From Bacillus proteolyticus (GTDB taxonomy: Bacteria; Bacillota; Bacilli; Bacillales; Bacillaceae_G): a DNA stretch of 64,000 nt. The position numbers were made by a program, and so were the translations under genes. Below are positions 9,160-16,485 of this stretch, piece after piece (position 1 is the stretch's first letter; every line of letters begins with the position of its first letter). The DNA lies in contig NZ_MACH01000116.1 in assembly GCF_001884065.1 (NCBI RefSeq), positions 1-64,000 of the forward strand, given 5' to 3'. The notes under the pieces are model-generated. The model searched no databases, was not told the DNA's origin, and was given only the letters and a program-made list of their open reading frames with translations.

Positions 9160-9700
9160 ATTGATAATAAGGTGAGATCATTAAGTAAACAATAACACCA
9201 GATAAGCTTACATATAACCAAATCGGCATCGTCCAACGTACAATTTTACGGTGACGTGTTAATTGATTCGTAAAACCAAATACAAGTGCGAACAAAGCAA
9301 GTGGTACGATAATCGCTGCAAGGATAATATGTGTAATTAAAATGAAGAAATACACATATTTAATGAAACCTTCTCCTCCAAAATGCGTTGCTGGTGCCAA
9401 GTAATGGTACGATAAATATGACACACAAAATAATAAAGTCGTTGTAAATGCTGCAAGAATAAAACCACGGTGCATTTTTACATTCTTTTTAATAATAGAG
9501 AATAAAGCTGCTAATAAAAATACAAACGTAAAACTATTAAAAATTGCATTTAACATTGGTAAGATAGTTACATCAAAATGTAATTCTCCTTCATAGCCAA
9601 CAGGTCCAAAGAACAAAAATAAAATAATCGCGTTTACAATTACAGAAAGCGTTATCACAATAGGAGCATAGCTTTTCTGATTTGTTGATTGATCCACCAA
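9158..9700 (-). CDS. yozB: DUF420 membrane protein (YozB/CtaM type)
   Basis: About 180 residues with five hydrophobic segments: YAPIVITLSVIVNAIILFLF, the LNAIFNSFTFVFLLAAL region, an FILAAFTTTLLFCVSYLSYH helix, FFILITHIILAAIIVPLAL, and MPIWLYVSLSGVIVYLM. The paired histidines fit a haem- or copper-linked role. The Staphylococcus aureus DUF420 protein CtaM is needed for active cytochrome oxidase, so oxidase assembly is the likely job. A GTG at 9709 abuts the GAGGAG site; the TTG at 9700 is spaced 8 bases, so I prefer it, with modest certainty. Confidence 0.85.
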   Translation of the reverse strand: MVDQSTNQKSYAPIVITLSVIVNAIILFLFFGPVGYEGELHFDVTILPMLNAIFNSFTFVFLLAALFSIIKKNVKMHRGFILAAFTTTLLFCVSYLSYHYLAPATHFGGEGFIKYVYFFILITHIILAAIIVPLALFALVFGFTNQLTRHRKIVRWTMPIWLYVSLSGVIVYLMISPYYQ

Positions 9701-9812
9701 ATTGGTCACTCCTCTTCTTTCAAATATGTATAATTAACCTCACTATTTTAACATATTATTCACGGTGTAAATGTGACAATAGTTTGACACAGTAAGACAA
9801 GGCAAAGAAAAA

Positions 9813-9846
9813 ACCCTTCTTAACAATATTTCTTAAGAAGGATTTT
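9813..9846. terminator. Terminator after the 38-codon gene
   Basis: AAAACCCTTCTTAA pairs with TTAAGAAGGATTTT (one mismatch) around a short loop, immediately downstream of the small gene at 9876-9992. Confidence 0.75.
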
Positions 9847-9875
9847 ATCGCTTTATTATTCAAATAGCAATGCAA

Positions 9876-9992
9876 TTAGTTTTTGTTAAAAAACGTACTG
9901 CTATATGCTTGAAAAATTTCAGACACTTGATATCCCATTAATGTAATTGCTGTTAATGAAAAGAAACCAATCATAAGAAATCGAAACCACAT
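9876..9992 (-). CDS. 38-residue single-span membrane protein
   Basis: A short frame starts at ATG 9992 behind a near-perfect AAGGAGGAG site and ends at TAA just before a terminator. The product begins MWFRFLMIGFFSLTAITLMG, one membrane helix, and ends QVSEIFQAYSSTFFNKN. The ribosome site, hairpin and helix together make it a credible gene despite its size. The function is unknown; it lies between the DUF420 gene and another small membrane-protein gene on the same strand. Confidence 0.7.
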   Translation of the reverse strand: MWFRFLMIGFFSLTAITLMGYQVSEIFQAYSSTFFNKN

Positions 9993-10016
9993 GTAAATCT
10001 CCTCCTTGTATTTAGC

Positions 10017-10334
10017 TTAAAAAACGTTCGCTATATTACAAGTTGAGTGGCACTCTTCATCGTCACTTTCCTTTTTCTTTACAATCGCTGTTATAAAACG
10101 AATCATAAAGAAGATAACAAAAGGAATTTGTTCATCATTTCTATTGGCATAGTTTAGCAACGGCTCACGTTGCAACTCGAACGGGGATGAGAAGGAATAG
10201 AACATACCTTGCTCTTCCACATATACGATTATAATTTTCATACAAAATACTATCCCAAGAAACGAAACAATATCTTGCCATTCTGTCGTATATAACAGGT
10301 TATACAGATCTAATACGTACTCTTCCATCATCAT
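10017..10334 (-). CDS. Unknown membrane-associated protein
   Basis: About 105 residues with hydrophobic stretches IVSFLGIVFCMKIIIVYV and IPFVIFFMIRFITAIV and a charged, Cys-containing tail (KKKESDDEECHSTCNIANVF). I do not recognise the family. Three consecutive ATG codons (10334, 10331, 10328) follow a GGGGGG site; the third has the best spacing. It lies 24 bases upstream of the 38-codon gene and may be cotranscribed with it. Confidence 0.55.
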   Translation of the reverse strand: MMMEEYVLDLYNLLYTTEWQDIVSFLGIVFCMKIIIVYVEEQGMFYSFSSPFELQREPLLNYANRNDEQIPFVIFFMIRFITAIVKKKESDDEECHSTCNIANVF

Positions 10335-10489
10335 CCCCCCTTCCTTTTTTACCATTTTGCTCGCCTTCGTATAAAAAGTCAAGAAAAAAGTTTATATTCA
10401 CTATGACAATAGTAATTACTCTTTTCTTTACTTAATATATGAATCTTTTCTAGCAATGATTGGATATACCTTTCTTCGAAAACAAGAAA

Positions 10490-11884
10490 TTAGAATTGAA
10501 CGGGTTCTTTATCCCCACTTTTAGGATTCAAAACCGAACTATTTTTATTTCTATTAAAAATAAAATAAGAAACTATAATAAGAACAGTAACAAGCATCGT
10601 TAAAAGTGCTTGTGAACGTAAAGATTCAATTGCAACCATTGCAACTAAAACTGCTATAATAGCGGCAATTGTAACATACGTTACATACGGGAAAAGCCAC
10701 ATTTTCACTTTCAAATTTTGTTGTTCTACTTTCCCCATTTTTTTACGTATCTTGAAATGTGAAACTGCTATAACGAGATAAACGAGTAACGCAATCCCGC
10801 CAGATGCATTCACTAAAAATAAAAATACTTTATCTGGAGATATGTAACTAAAAACAACTCCAATGTAAGCAAAGAAAGTTCCAAATAAAACCGCCCGAAC
10901 TGGAACACCACTACTGTTCAATTTCAAAAATGCCTTTGGCGCATCTCCTCTTTCTGCCATTGAAAAAAGCATTCTTGAGTTCGTATATAAGCCCGAATTT
11001 AAACAAGAAAGGACAGCTGTTAAAACGATAAAATTCATAATTTGTGCTGCCGCTGGTATTCCTATATGTTCAAGCACCGCTACAAATGGACTTTTTAGTA
11101 TGTTTGCTGAATTCCAAGGAAGGAGTGTAACAACTACAGCGATAGATCCAATAAAAAATACGAGAATACGCCAAATTACACTATTTGTTGCTGTTTTTAC
11201 TGCTTTTACAGGTTCGGCAGATTCACCAGCCGCTACTGCAACAATCTCTGATCCCATAAATGAAAATATAACGACGGTAATTCCAAGCAGCACCGAACTT
11301 ATACCATTTGGCATAAATCCACCTTGCCCTACTAAATTTGAAGTGCCAGGTGCTTCCGTTCCTGGTACAAATCCTAAAATCACAGCAAGACCAAGGCATA
11401 GGAACAAAACAATACTAATTACTTTAATAAATGAAAACCAATATTCAAACTCTCCAAATGATTTCACTGAAAAAACATTCGTCAACGTTAATAAAATTGT
11501 TAATAGTAAGCTTAATAACCATAGTGGGATTTGTGGAATCCAGTATTGAATGATACCAGCCCCTGCTGTAGCTTCTATTGCAATAACAATTACCCAGAAG
11601 AACCAATATAGCCACCCAATTGTATAACCCGCCCAGGGACCGATTGCTTCTCGTGCATATGTTGCAAACGAACCACTTGTCGGATTAATAGCTGCCATTT
11701 CCCCCAGCATTCTCATAACGAAAATAACTAGAAGTCCTGCTAATGCATATGAAACGATAGAACCTGGCCCTGCTGAATGCACAACTGCACCACTTCCGAC
11801 AAACAAACCAGCTCCTATTACGCCGCCAATTGAGATCATTGTAATGTGGCGTATTTTGAGATCTTTCTTAAGATTTTTATCCAA
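10490..11884 (-). CDS. APC-family amino-acid permease (GabP/ProY type)
   Basis: About 464 residues and twelve expected membrane spans. The N-terminal IGGVIGAGLFVGSG is the conserved APC substrate-binding loop, followed by GEMAAINPTSGSFATYA and the GYTIGWLYWFFWV region typical of the amino-acid transporter subfamily. The substrate is not readable from the sequence. The start is uncertain: a TTG at 11905 has no ribosome site, while the TTG at 11884 (MDKNLKKDLKIRH) follows GGAAGGGG by 11 bases. Confidence 0.88.
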   Translation of the reverse strand: MDKNLKKDLKIRHITMISIGGVIGAGLFVGSGAVVHSAGPGSIVSYALAGLLVIFVMRMLGEMAAINPTSGSFATYAREAIGPWAGYTIGWLYWFFWVIVIAIEATAGAGIIQYWIPQIPLWLLSLLLTILLTLTNVFSVKSFGEFEYWFSFIKVISIVLFLCLGLAVILGFVPGTEAPGTSNLVGQGGFMPNGISSVLLGITVVIFSFMGSEIVAVAAGESAEPVKAVKTATNSVIWRILVFFIGSIAVVVTLLPWNSANILKSPFVAVLEHIGIPAAAQIMNFIVLTAVLSCLNSGLYTNSRMLFSMAERGDAPKAFLKLNSSGVPVRAVLFGTFFAYIGVVFSYISPDKVFLFLVNASGGIALLVYLVIAVSHFKIRKKMGKVEQQNLKVKMWLFPYVTYVTIAAIIAVLVAMVAIESLRSQALLTMLVTVLIIVSYFIFNRNKNSSVLNPKSGDKEPVQF

Positions 11885-12118
11885 CTCTTGTACATCCCCT
11901 TCCAAACTTGATTTTGAAATTTATGTAAGAGTATTATGCGAAAAACCTTGTCCTACACTTCAAAATATATCAAAATATTCTGAACTTTAAAATTGCAATG
12001 CAAGCTCCTACAGAAATTATTACATTAGGTTTAATAATTTTCCATACAAAATTGTTGAGAAAATTATAAATCTAGATAACTTTTTGTATAGATTATATTT
12101 CGATACTATTTCCACGCA

Positions 12119-12161
12119 AAAAAGAACAATAGATCCCTTTACAACCTATTGTCCTTTTTAT
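12119..12161 (-). terminator. Terminator after the M20 amidohydrolase gene
   Basis: AAAGAACAATAG pairs with CTATTGTCCTTT around a 13-base loop (one mismatch), with a T-rich tail on the right. Confidence 0.7.
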
Positions 12162-12170
12162 TTATGCAAA

Positions 12171-13388
12171 TTAATTTATCGTATTCACATCTAAAGTCTC
12201 AAGAAATTCTTTTCCATCTCTTAAATAACTATTCACAAGACTTAAAAGCAACTTACCACCAACCAACATCGCACGTTCATCAAAATCAAATTGAGGATGA
12301 TGATGTGGATATGTTGCCCCTATTTCTTCATTACCGGCACCTGTGAAGAAAAATGCTCCTGGAACATGTTCTAAGTAGTATGCAAAATCTTCTCCCCCCA
12401 TAATCGGTGGTACTTCAATGACCCTTTCTCTTCCAAGATCTCGTTTCGCAATCTCCATAAAATGACTCGTTTCATCTAAATGATTTATTAATATCGGATA
12501 GCCGCGTTTATATTGAATATCAACTTCAGCATGAAGAGATTGACAAATCCCCTCAACAACTCTTTTAAATTCCTTCTCCATAAATTCTCTCACTTCAGGA
12601 TCCATCGTCCGAATTGTCCCTGTAAATATAGCAGTATCCGCAATAATATTATCCGCTTGACCAGCCTGAAACGTACCAACTGTTAATACCGCAGATTGAA
12701 GCGGATCTATTTTTCGACTCACTAAAAGTTGCAACTGATTAATTACTTGTGTTGCAACGATAATAGCATCAACAGTATGATGCGGCATACCACCGTGACC
12801 GCCTCGCCCTTGAATCTTCACTTCAAAAGTATCAGCTGCCGCCATCATTGCTCCAGCTTTCGCTCCAACAATTCCTAAAGGCATCTGAGAAGATAAATGT
12901 GTACCAAAAACAACATCTACTCCTTCTAAACAACCATCCTTAATCATAGCAATTGCTCCGCCAGGCTCTTTCTCTTCTGCATGTTGATGTATAAGAACTA
13001 TTTTGCCAGAAAGCTGTTCTCTATGGTCACTTAATATTTTTGCAACGCCTAAAAGTGTTGCTGTATGTCCATCATGGCCACAAGCGTGCATTACGCCTGG
13101 AATCTTTGATTTATATGAAACTTGCTTTTCATCTTGGATAGGTAGTGCATCAAAATCAGCACGTAGCGCTATCGTCTTCCCAGGTTTTCCACCTTCAATT
13201 ACGCCAATTACACCTCTTCCCCCAACGTCTGTTGTCACATCAATATGAAAGCTTTTTAAGATTTTAGCTATTTTTTTCGGTGTTTCTATTTCTTGAAACG
13301 ATAGCTCTGGGTATTGATGAAAATCTCTTCGCCACGAAACCATTTCGTTATATAAACTTTCCAATTCTTTATGCCATGTTTCTATCAT
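12171..13388 (-). CDS. M20-family amidohydrolase
   Basis: This 405-residue dinuclear metal hydrolase releases amino acids from N-acyl or related conjugates. The motifs of the M20D group are in order: RRDFHQYPELSFQE, ALRADFDALPI, MHACGHDGHTATLLG (metal His/Asp), HQHAEEKEPGGA, the dimerisation-domain GGHGGMPHHTVD, and MGGEDFAYYLE. Candidate substrates include N-acetyl amino acids or N-acetyl-diaminopimelate, but the sequence alone does not decide. Monocistronic. Confidence 0.9.
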   Translation of the reverse strand: MIETWHKELESLYNEMVSWRRDFHQYPELSFQEIETPKKIAKILKSFHIDVTTDVGGRGVIGVIEGGKPGKTIALRADFDALPIQDEKQVSYKSKIPGVMHACGHDGHTATLLGVAKILSDHREQLSGKIVLIHQHAEEKEPGGAIAMIKDGCLEGVDVVFGTHLSSQMPLGIVGAKAGAMMAAADTFEVKIQGRGGHGGMPHHTVDAIIVATQVINQLQLLVSRKIDPLQSAVLTVGTFQAGQADNIIADTAIFTGTIRTMDPEVREFMEKEFKRVVEGICQSLHAEVDIQYKRGYPILINHLDETSHFMEIAKRDLGRERVIEVPPIMGGEDFAYYLEHVPGAFFFTGAGNEEIGATYPHHHPQFDFDERAMLVGGKLLLSLVNSYLRDGKEFLETLDVNTIN

Positions 13389-13451
13389 AGAAATTCTCCT
13401 TTCTTTTTTAACACTTTAAATAAAAGTTACATAATATTCTGTGTTTAATCA

Positions 13452-13485
13452 ATAAAAAAGAGAACTTTCTCTGAAAGTCCTACTA
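13452..13485 (-). terminator. Probable terminator after the metallophosphoesterase gene
   Basis: On the minus strand ACTTTC-AGA-GAAAGT is followed by TCTCTTTTTT, close after the stop codon. The stem is short. Confidence 0.55.
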
Positions 13486-13497
13486 CTCTAGAATAGT

Positions 13498-14391
13498 CTA
13501 GTTGCTATTTTGCTTTAACACAAATACTGAAAGTTCAGGTACACTCCAAAATCTAACAGGCATTCGGGTTGTCCCAATACCACGATTTACGTATAAATGT
13601 AACGGCTTATTCTTCCCTTCTAATTCATACATACCTTCCACATAGCTCTCAGCTAGTTTTGTAGTAATTAATGGACCTATAAAAGGAATTTGAACTTGTC
13701 CTCCGTGACTATGGCCTGACATTTGAAAATCAACTGGGTAACGAGCTACTCTATCTACAACATCCGGCTCATGTACTAATAGCATATTGAAATCTTCTTG
13801 TCTCACATGTTTTAAAGTCGAGTCTATTTGCGGCTTTCCTAATAAAAAATCATCCAAACCTGATATTGTAATATACTTTCCGTTTTCCGCTTTAATTTTT
13901 TGCACTTCATTTACTAACACAGAGAAACCGGCTTCCTCCATATACTTTTTATAAAATAAACTACCTCCCCCGCCCCTATCATGATTCCCATACACTGCAT
14001 ATTTCCCTAAGGGCGCATGTATTTTTTGTAAAATACCTTTCGCTTCTTCTCTTTCGGCTTTATATGATCCAAACTTATCTATTAAATCCCCTGTAAAAAC
14101 TACTACATCTGGATGTAACGCATTCATCTTCTCCACCAAATTTTCTAGTTGTTTCAGTGTAAATTCTGGTCCTAAATGCACATCTGAGAATTGCAATATC
14201 TTTTTATTATTAAACTCTTTAGGAATTGTCGATGTTTCTATTTCATTCCACGTAACTGTTACTAGTTTTCGTTCTATTTCTGTCGCATAGAAATACAAAC
14301 TTACTGAAATCATTACTATACTTATGAAACTGATTATAAATATTTTTATGATTGATTTTTTTTGTTCTTTTTTTACATGATGCGTATTCAT
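13498..14391 (-). CDS. Membrane-anchored metallophosphoesterase (YkuE type)
   Basis: 297 residues. An N-terminal membrane helix (IIKIFIISFISIVMISVSLYF) places the catalytic domain outside. Calcineurin-like motifs are complete: SDVHLG, FTGDLID, YGNHD, and GHSHGGQVQIP. Bacterial relatives such as YkuE and UDP-diacylglucosamine hydrolase-like enzymes act on phosphoesters at the envelope; the substrate is unknown here. Good GAGGTG site. Confidence 0.9.
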   Translation of the reverse strand: MNTHHVKKEQKKSIIKIFIISFISIVMISVSLYFYATEIERKLVTVTWNEIETSTIPKEFNNKKILQFSDVHLGPEFTLKQLENLVEKMNALHPDVVVFTGDLIDKFGSYKAEREEAKGILQKIHAPLGKYAVYGNHDRGGGGSLFYKKYMEEAGFSVLVNEVQKIKAENGKYITISGLDDFLLGKPQIDSTLKHVRQEDFNMLLVHEPDVVDRVARYPVDFQMSGHSHGGQVQIPFIGPLITTKLAESYVEGMYELEGKNKPLHLYVNRGIGTTRMPVRFWSVPELSVFVLKQNSN

Positions 14392-14485
14392 GTTCTCACC
14401 TCTAGAAGTACTTTAAAGCCTTATTGTTACATTAATGTGACAACATGAACAATGTTAGCTATATCTAATTCCATCCCTATTCACT

Positions 14486-14514
14486 TTGACAATTTTATAC
14501 AGAAGGCATAACAT
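14486..14514 (+). promoter_or_regulatory. Promoter of the FNT channel gene
   Basis: Consensus -35 TTGACA (14486-14491), 17-base spacer, -10 TAACAT (14509-14514), about 75 bases before the start codon. Confidence 0.6.
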
Positions 14515-14587
14515 ATTTTTATAATACATAGATTCTTAAAAATGTTCCTTCTATTCATTCTATCATTTTATTAAGGAGAGATTATTC

Positions 14588-15403
14588 ATGTCTGTATTTA
14601 CACCCGAAGAAATTACGGAACTTGCTGCGAATTCCGGAAGAAAAAAAGCGCATTTATCATTACTCCCTATGCTAATTCTCGGTTTTTTTGGCGGTGCTTT
14701 CATAGCATTAGGGTATTTACTCGATATTCATGTTATTGGAACAATGCCAAAGTCTTGGGGATCATTTACTAGTTTTCTAGGCGCTGCTGTATTCCCTATC
14801 GGTCTTATACTCGTTATTCTTGCAGGTGGTGAATTAGTAACTGGCAATATGATGACCGTTTCAATGGCGTGGCTCCACAAAAAAATTGACTTATTTCACT
14901 TCATTCGAAATTTAGTCATTGTTACGTTTAGCAACTTCATAGGTGCTGTATTCGTTGCTTATTTTTTCGGTCATATCGTTGGATTAACAGAGGGTGCTTT
15001 TTTAGCGAAAACAGTTTCTATTGCGCAAGCTAAACTACAAGATACCCCACTGCAAGCCTTCATTTCTGCAATCGGATGTAATTGGCTCGTTTGTTTAGCT
15101 GTTTGGCTCAGTATGGGAAGTAAAGAATTTATCGGAAAGATTATCGGCATTTGGTTCCCTGTTATGACTTTTGTTGCGATTGGATTTCAACACGTTGTAG
15201 CCAATATGTTTGTCATCCCAGCTGCAATTTTTTCTGGTCATTTAACTTGGATTGAATATTTTCCAAACTTCATTTTTGTTTTCTTCGGAAACTTAGTAGG
15301 AGGTATGTTATTTGTAGCGTTACCTTATTTCATATCCTATAATAAGAAACTATCTTCCAATAAAGAGCAAACTGAATTAAAGAAAAAATCTGTATCCGCT
15401 TAA
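14588..15403 (+). CDS. Formate/nitrite transporter family channel
   Basis: 271 residues and six membrane spans in the FNT fold, which forms pentameric channels for small monovalent anions (formate, nitrite, hydrosulphide). The family signature is visible as LVILAGGELVTGNMMT in the middle, then GCNWLVCLAVWLS and GFQHVVANMFVIP with the conserved pore His. The presence of no enzyme partner nearby leaves the substrate open. AAGGAGAG site, ATG at 14588; single gene. Confidence 0.92.
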   Translation: MSVFTPEEITELAANSGRKKAHLSLLPMLILGFFGGAFIALGYLLDIHVIGTMPKSWGSFTSFLGAAVFPIGLILVILAGGELVTGNMMTVSMAWLHKKIDLFHFIRNLVIVTFSNFIGAVFVAYFFGHIVGLTEGAFLAKTVSIAQAKLQDTPLQAFISAIGCNWLVCLAVWLSMGSKEFIGKIIGIWFPVMTFVAIGFQHVVANMFVIPAAIFSGHLTWIEYFPNFIFVFFGNLVGGMLFVALPYFISYNKKLSSNKEQTELKKKSVSA

Positions 15404-15475
15404 ATAAAACGACTATACAGATATCCTGAAAAATATTACAAATTTCATTTTTTTTGCGAATATATGTACGTACAC

Positions 15476-15504
15476 TTGTTCTCGAATGTTTTATACGTTA
15501 TAAT
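15476..15504 (+). promoter_or_regulatory. Promoter of the HU gene
   Basis: -35 TTGTTC (15476-15481), 17-base spacer, perfect -10 TATAAT (15499-15504). Confidence 0.8.
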
Positions 15505-15544
15505 AACAACTTAAATAGCATTATTTACATATGAGGTGAAAAAC

Positions 15545-15817
15545 ATGAACAAAACAGAATTAATTAAAAACGTAGCACAAAATGCTGAGATTTCTCAAAA
15601 AGAAGCTACTGTAGTTGTACAAACTGTAGTAGAATCAATCACTAACACTTTAGCTGCTGGTGAAAAAGTACAACTTATCGGATTCGGTACATTCGAAGTA
15701 CGCGAAAGAGCTGCTCGTACAGGCCGTAACCCACAAACTGGTGAAGAAATGCAAATCGCAGCTTCTAAAGTACCTGCTTTCAAAGCTGGTAAAGAACTTA
15801 AAGAAGCTGTAAAATAA
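15545..15817 (+). CDS. hupA: HU-family nucleoid protein
   Basis: 90 residues. This histone-like DNA-bending protein has the conserved start MNKTELI, the core [13 protein letters not shown], the DNA-intercalating arm [12 protein letters not shown], and the tail [15 protein letters not shown]. An in-frame GTG at 15536 would add three residues (MKN), but the GAGGTG site suits the ATG at 15545. The codon choice and strong promoter suggest high expression. Confidence 0.97.
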   Translation: MNKTELIKNVAQNAEISQKEATVVVQTVVESITNTLAAGEKVQLIGFGTFEVRERAARTGRNPQTGEEMQIAASKVPAFKAGKELKEAVK

Positions 15818-15819
15818 TG

Positions 15820-15857
15820 AAAAAATAGCCTTCTCGTTTACGAGAGGGCTATTTTTT
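15820..15857. terminator. Bidirectional terminator, HU gene / GNAT gene
   Basis: AAAAAATAGCC...GGCTATTTTTT encloses an inner CTCG-TTTA-CGAG hairpin. It overlaps the GNAT stop codon. Confidence 0.9.
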
Positions 15858-16316
15858 CATTATATAATTAATAAAAATCTGACCATTATGCTGTTTCTTT
15901 TGTTCCTTTATGCAAATAAAACCTTTCCTTTCAAAGAAAGGTTTTGCTGTAATACTCGCTTCTGTATATATCTCCCTATGCCCCAAGTTCACTGCTTCTT
16001 TTTCTAACTTCTGTAGTATGTATGAAGCTATCCCTTTCCCTTGATAGTCTTTATGCGTAAATAAGCGATCTACATAATAATCATCATTATAATCCCCAAA
16101 TCCCACTATCACACCGTTATGATCCGCTACATAACTAATATTCTTCTCTAAAGACTGTAACCAACTTTCTCTATCTAGTCGATCTGGTGCCCATGCCTGT
16201 AGCTGTAACACGTTATAATCTTTTGCATTAATTGTATGAACTGTTTCATAAAACAACTGTAATACTTGTTCTAAATCCTCTTTATGGAATGTTCTAATGA
16301 TCGTATCTTTTAACAT
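15849..16316 (-). CDS. GNAT-family N-acetyltransferase
   Basis: 155 residues. The acetyl-CoA binding motif reads DRLFTHKDYQGKGIASYIL, followed by the Glu/Phe-rich strand and helix KPFFERKGF. It resembles the YafP-like group of stand-alone acetyltransferases; the acceptor cannot be predicted. It ends inside the HU terminator and has a strong AAGGAGG site. Confidence 0.88.
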   Translation of the reverse strand: MLKDTIIRTFHKEDLEQVLQLFYETVHTINAKDYNVLQLQAWAPDRLDRESWLQSLEKNISYVADHNGVIVGFGDYNDDYYVDRLFTHKDYQGKGIASYILQKLEKEAVNLGHREIYTEASITAKPFFERKGFICIKEQKKQHNGQIFINYIMKK

Positions 16317-16406
16317 ATATGAACCTCCTTACTAAACTATCATTTAACTTTTCTATCATCTAGTATTCAATATTTCTGCTTTATTATATCTTTTTTCTTT
16401 CTATAT

Positions 16407-16450
16407 AAACAAAAAACAATACTTATTTCAAAGTATTGTTTTTTGTTTAA
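16407..16450 (-). terminator. Terminator after copA
   Basis: AAACAAAAAACAATACTT pairs with AAGTATTGTTTTTTGTTT around ATTTCA, about 40 bases past the copA stop. Confidence 0.8.
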
Positions 16451-16485
16451 AAGCATATTCAATTACCCTATAGATTTAAATTTCA

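Noticed and set aside
14435-14460. Possible Fnr site TGTGACAACATGAACA before the FNT channel gene
   Set aside because: The second half-site matches TCACA poorly and the position is far upstream of the -35.
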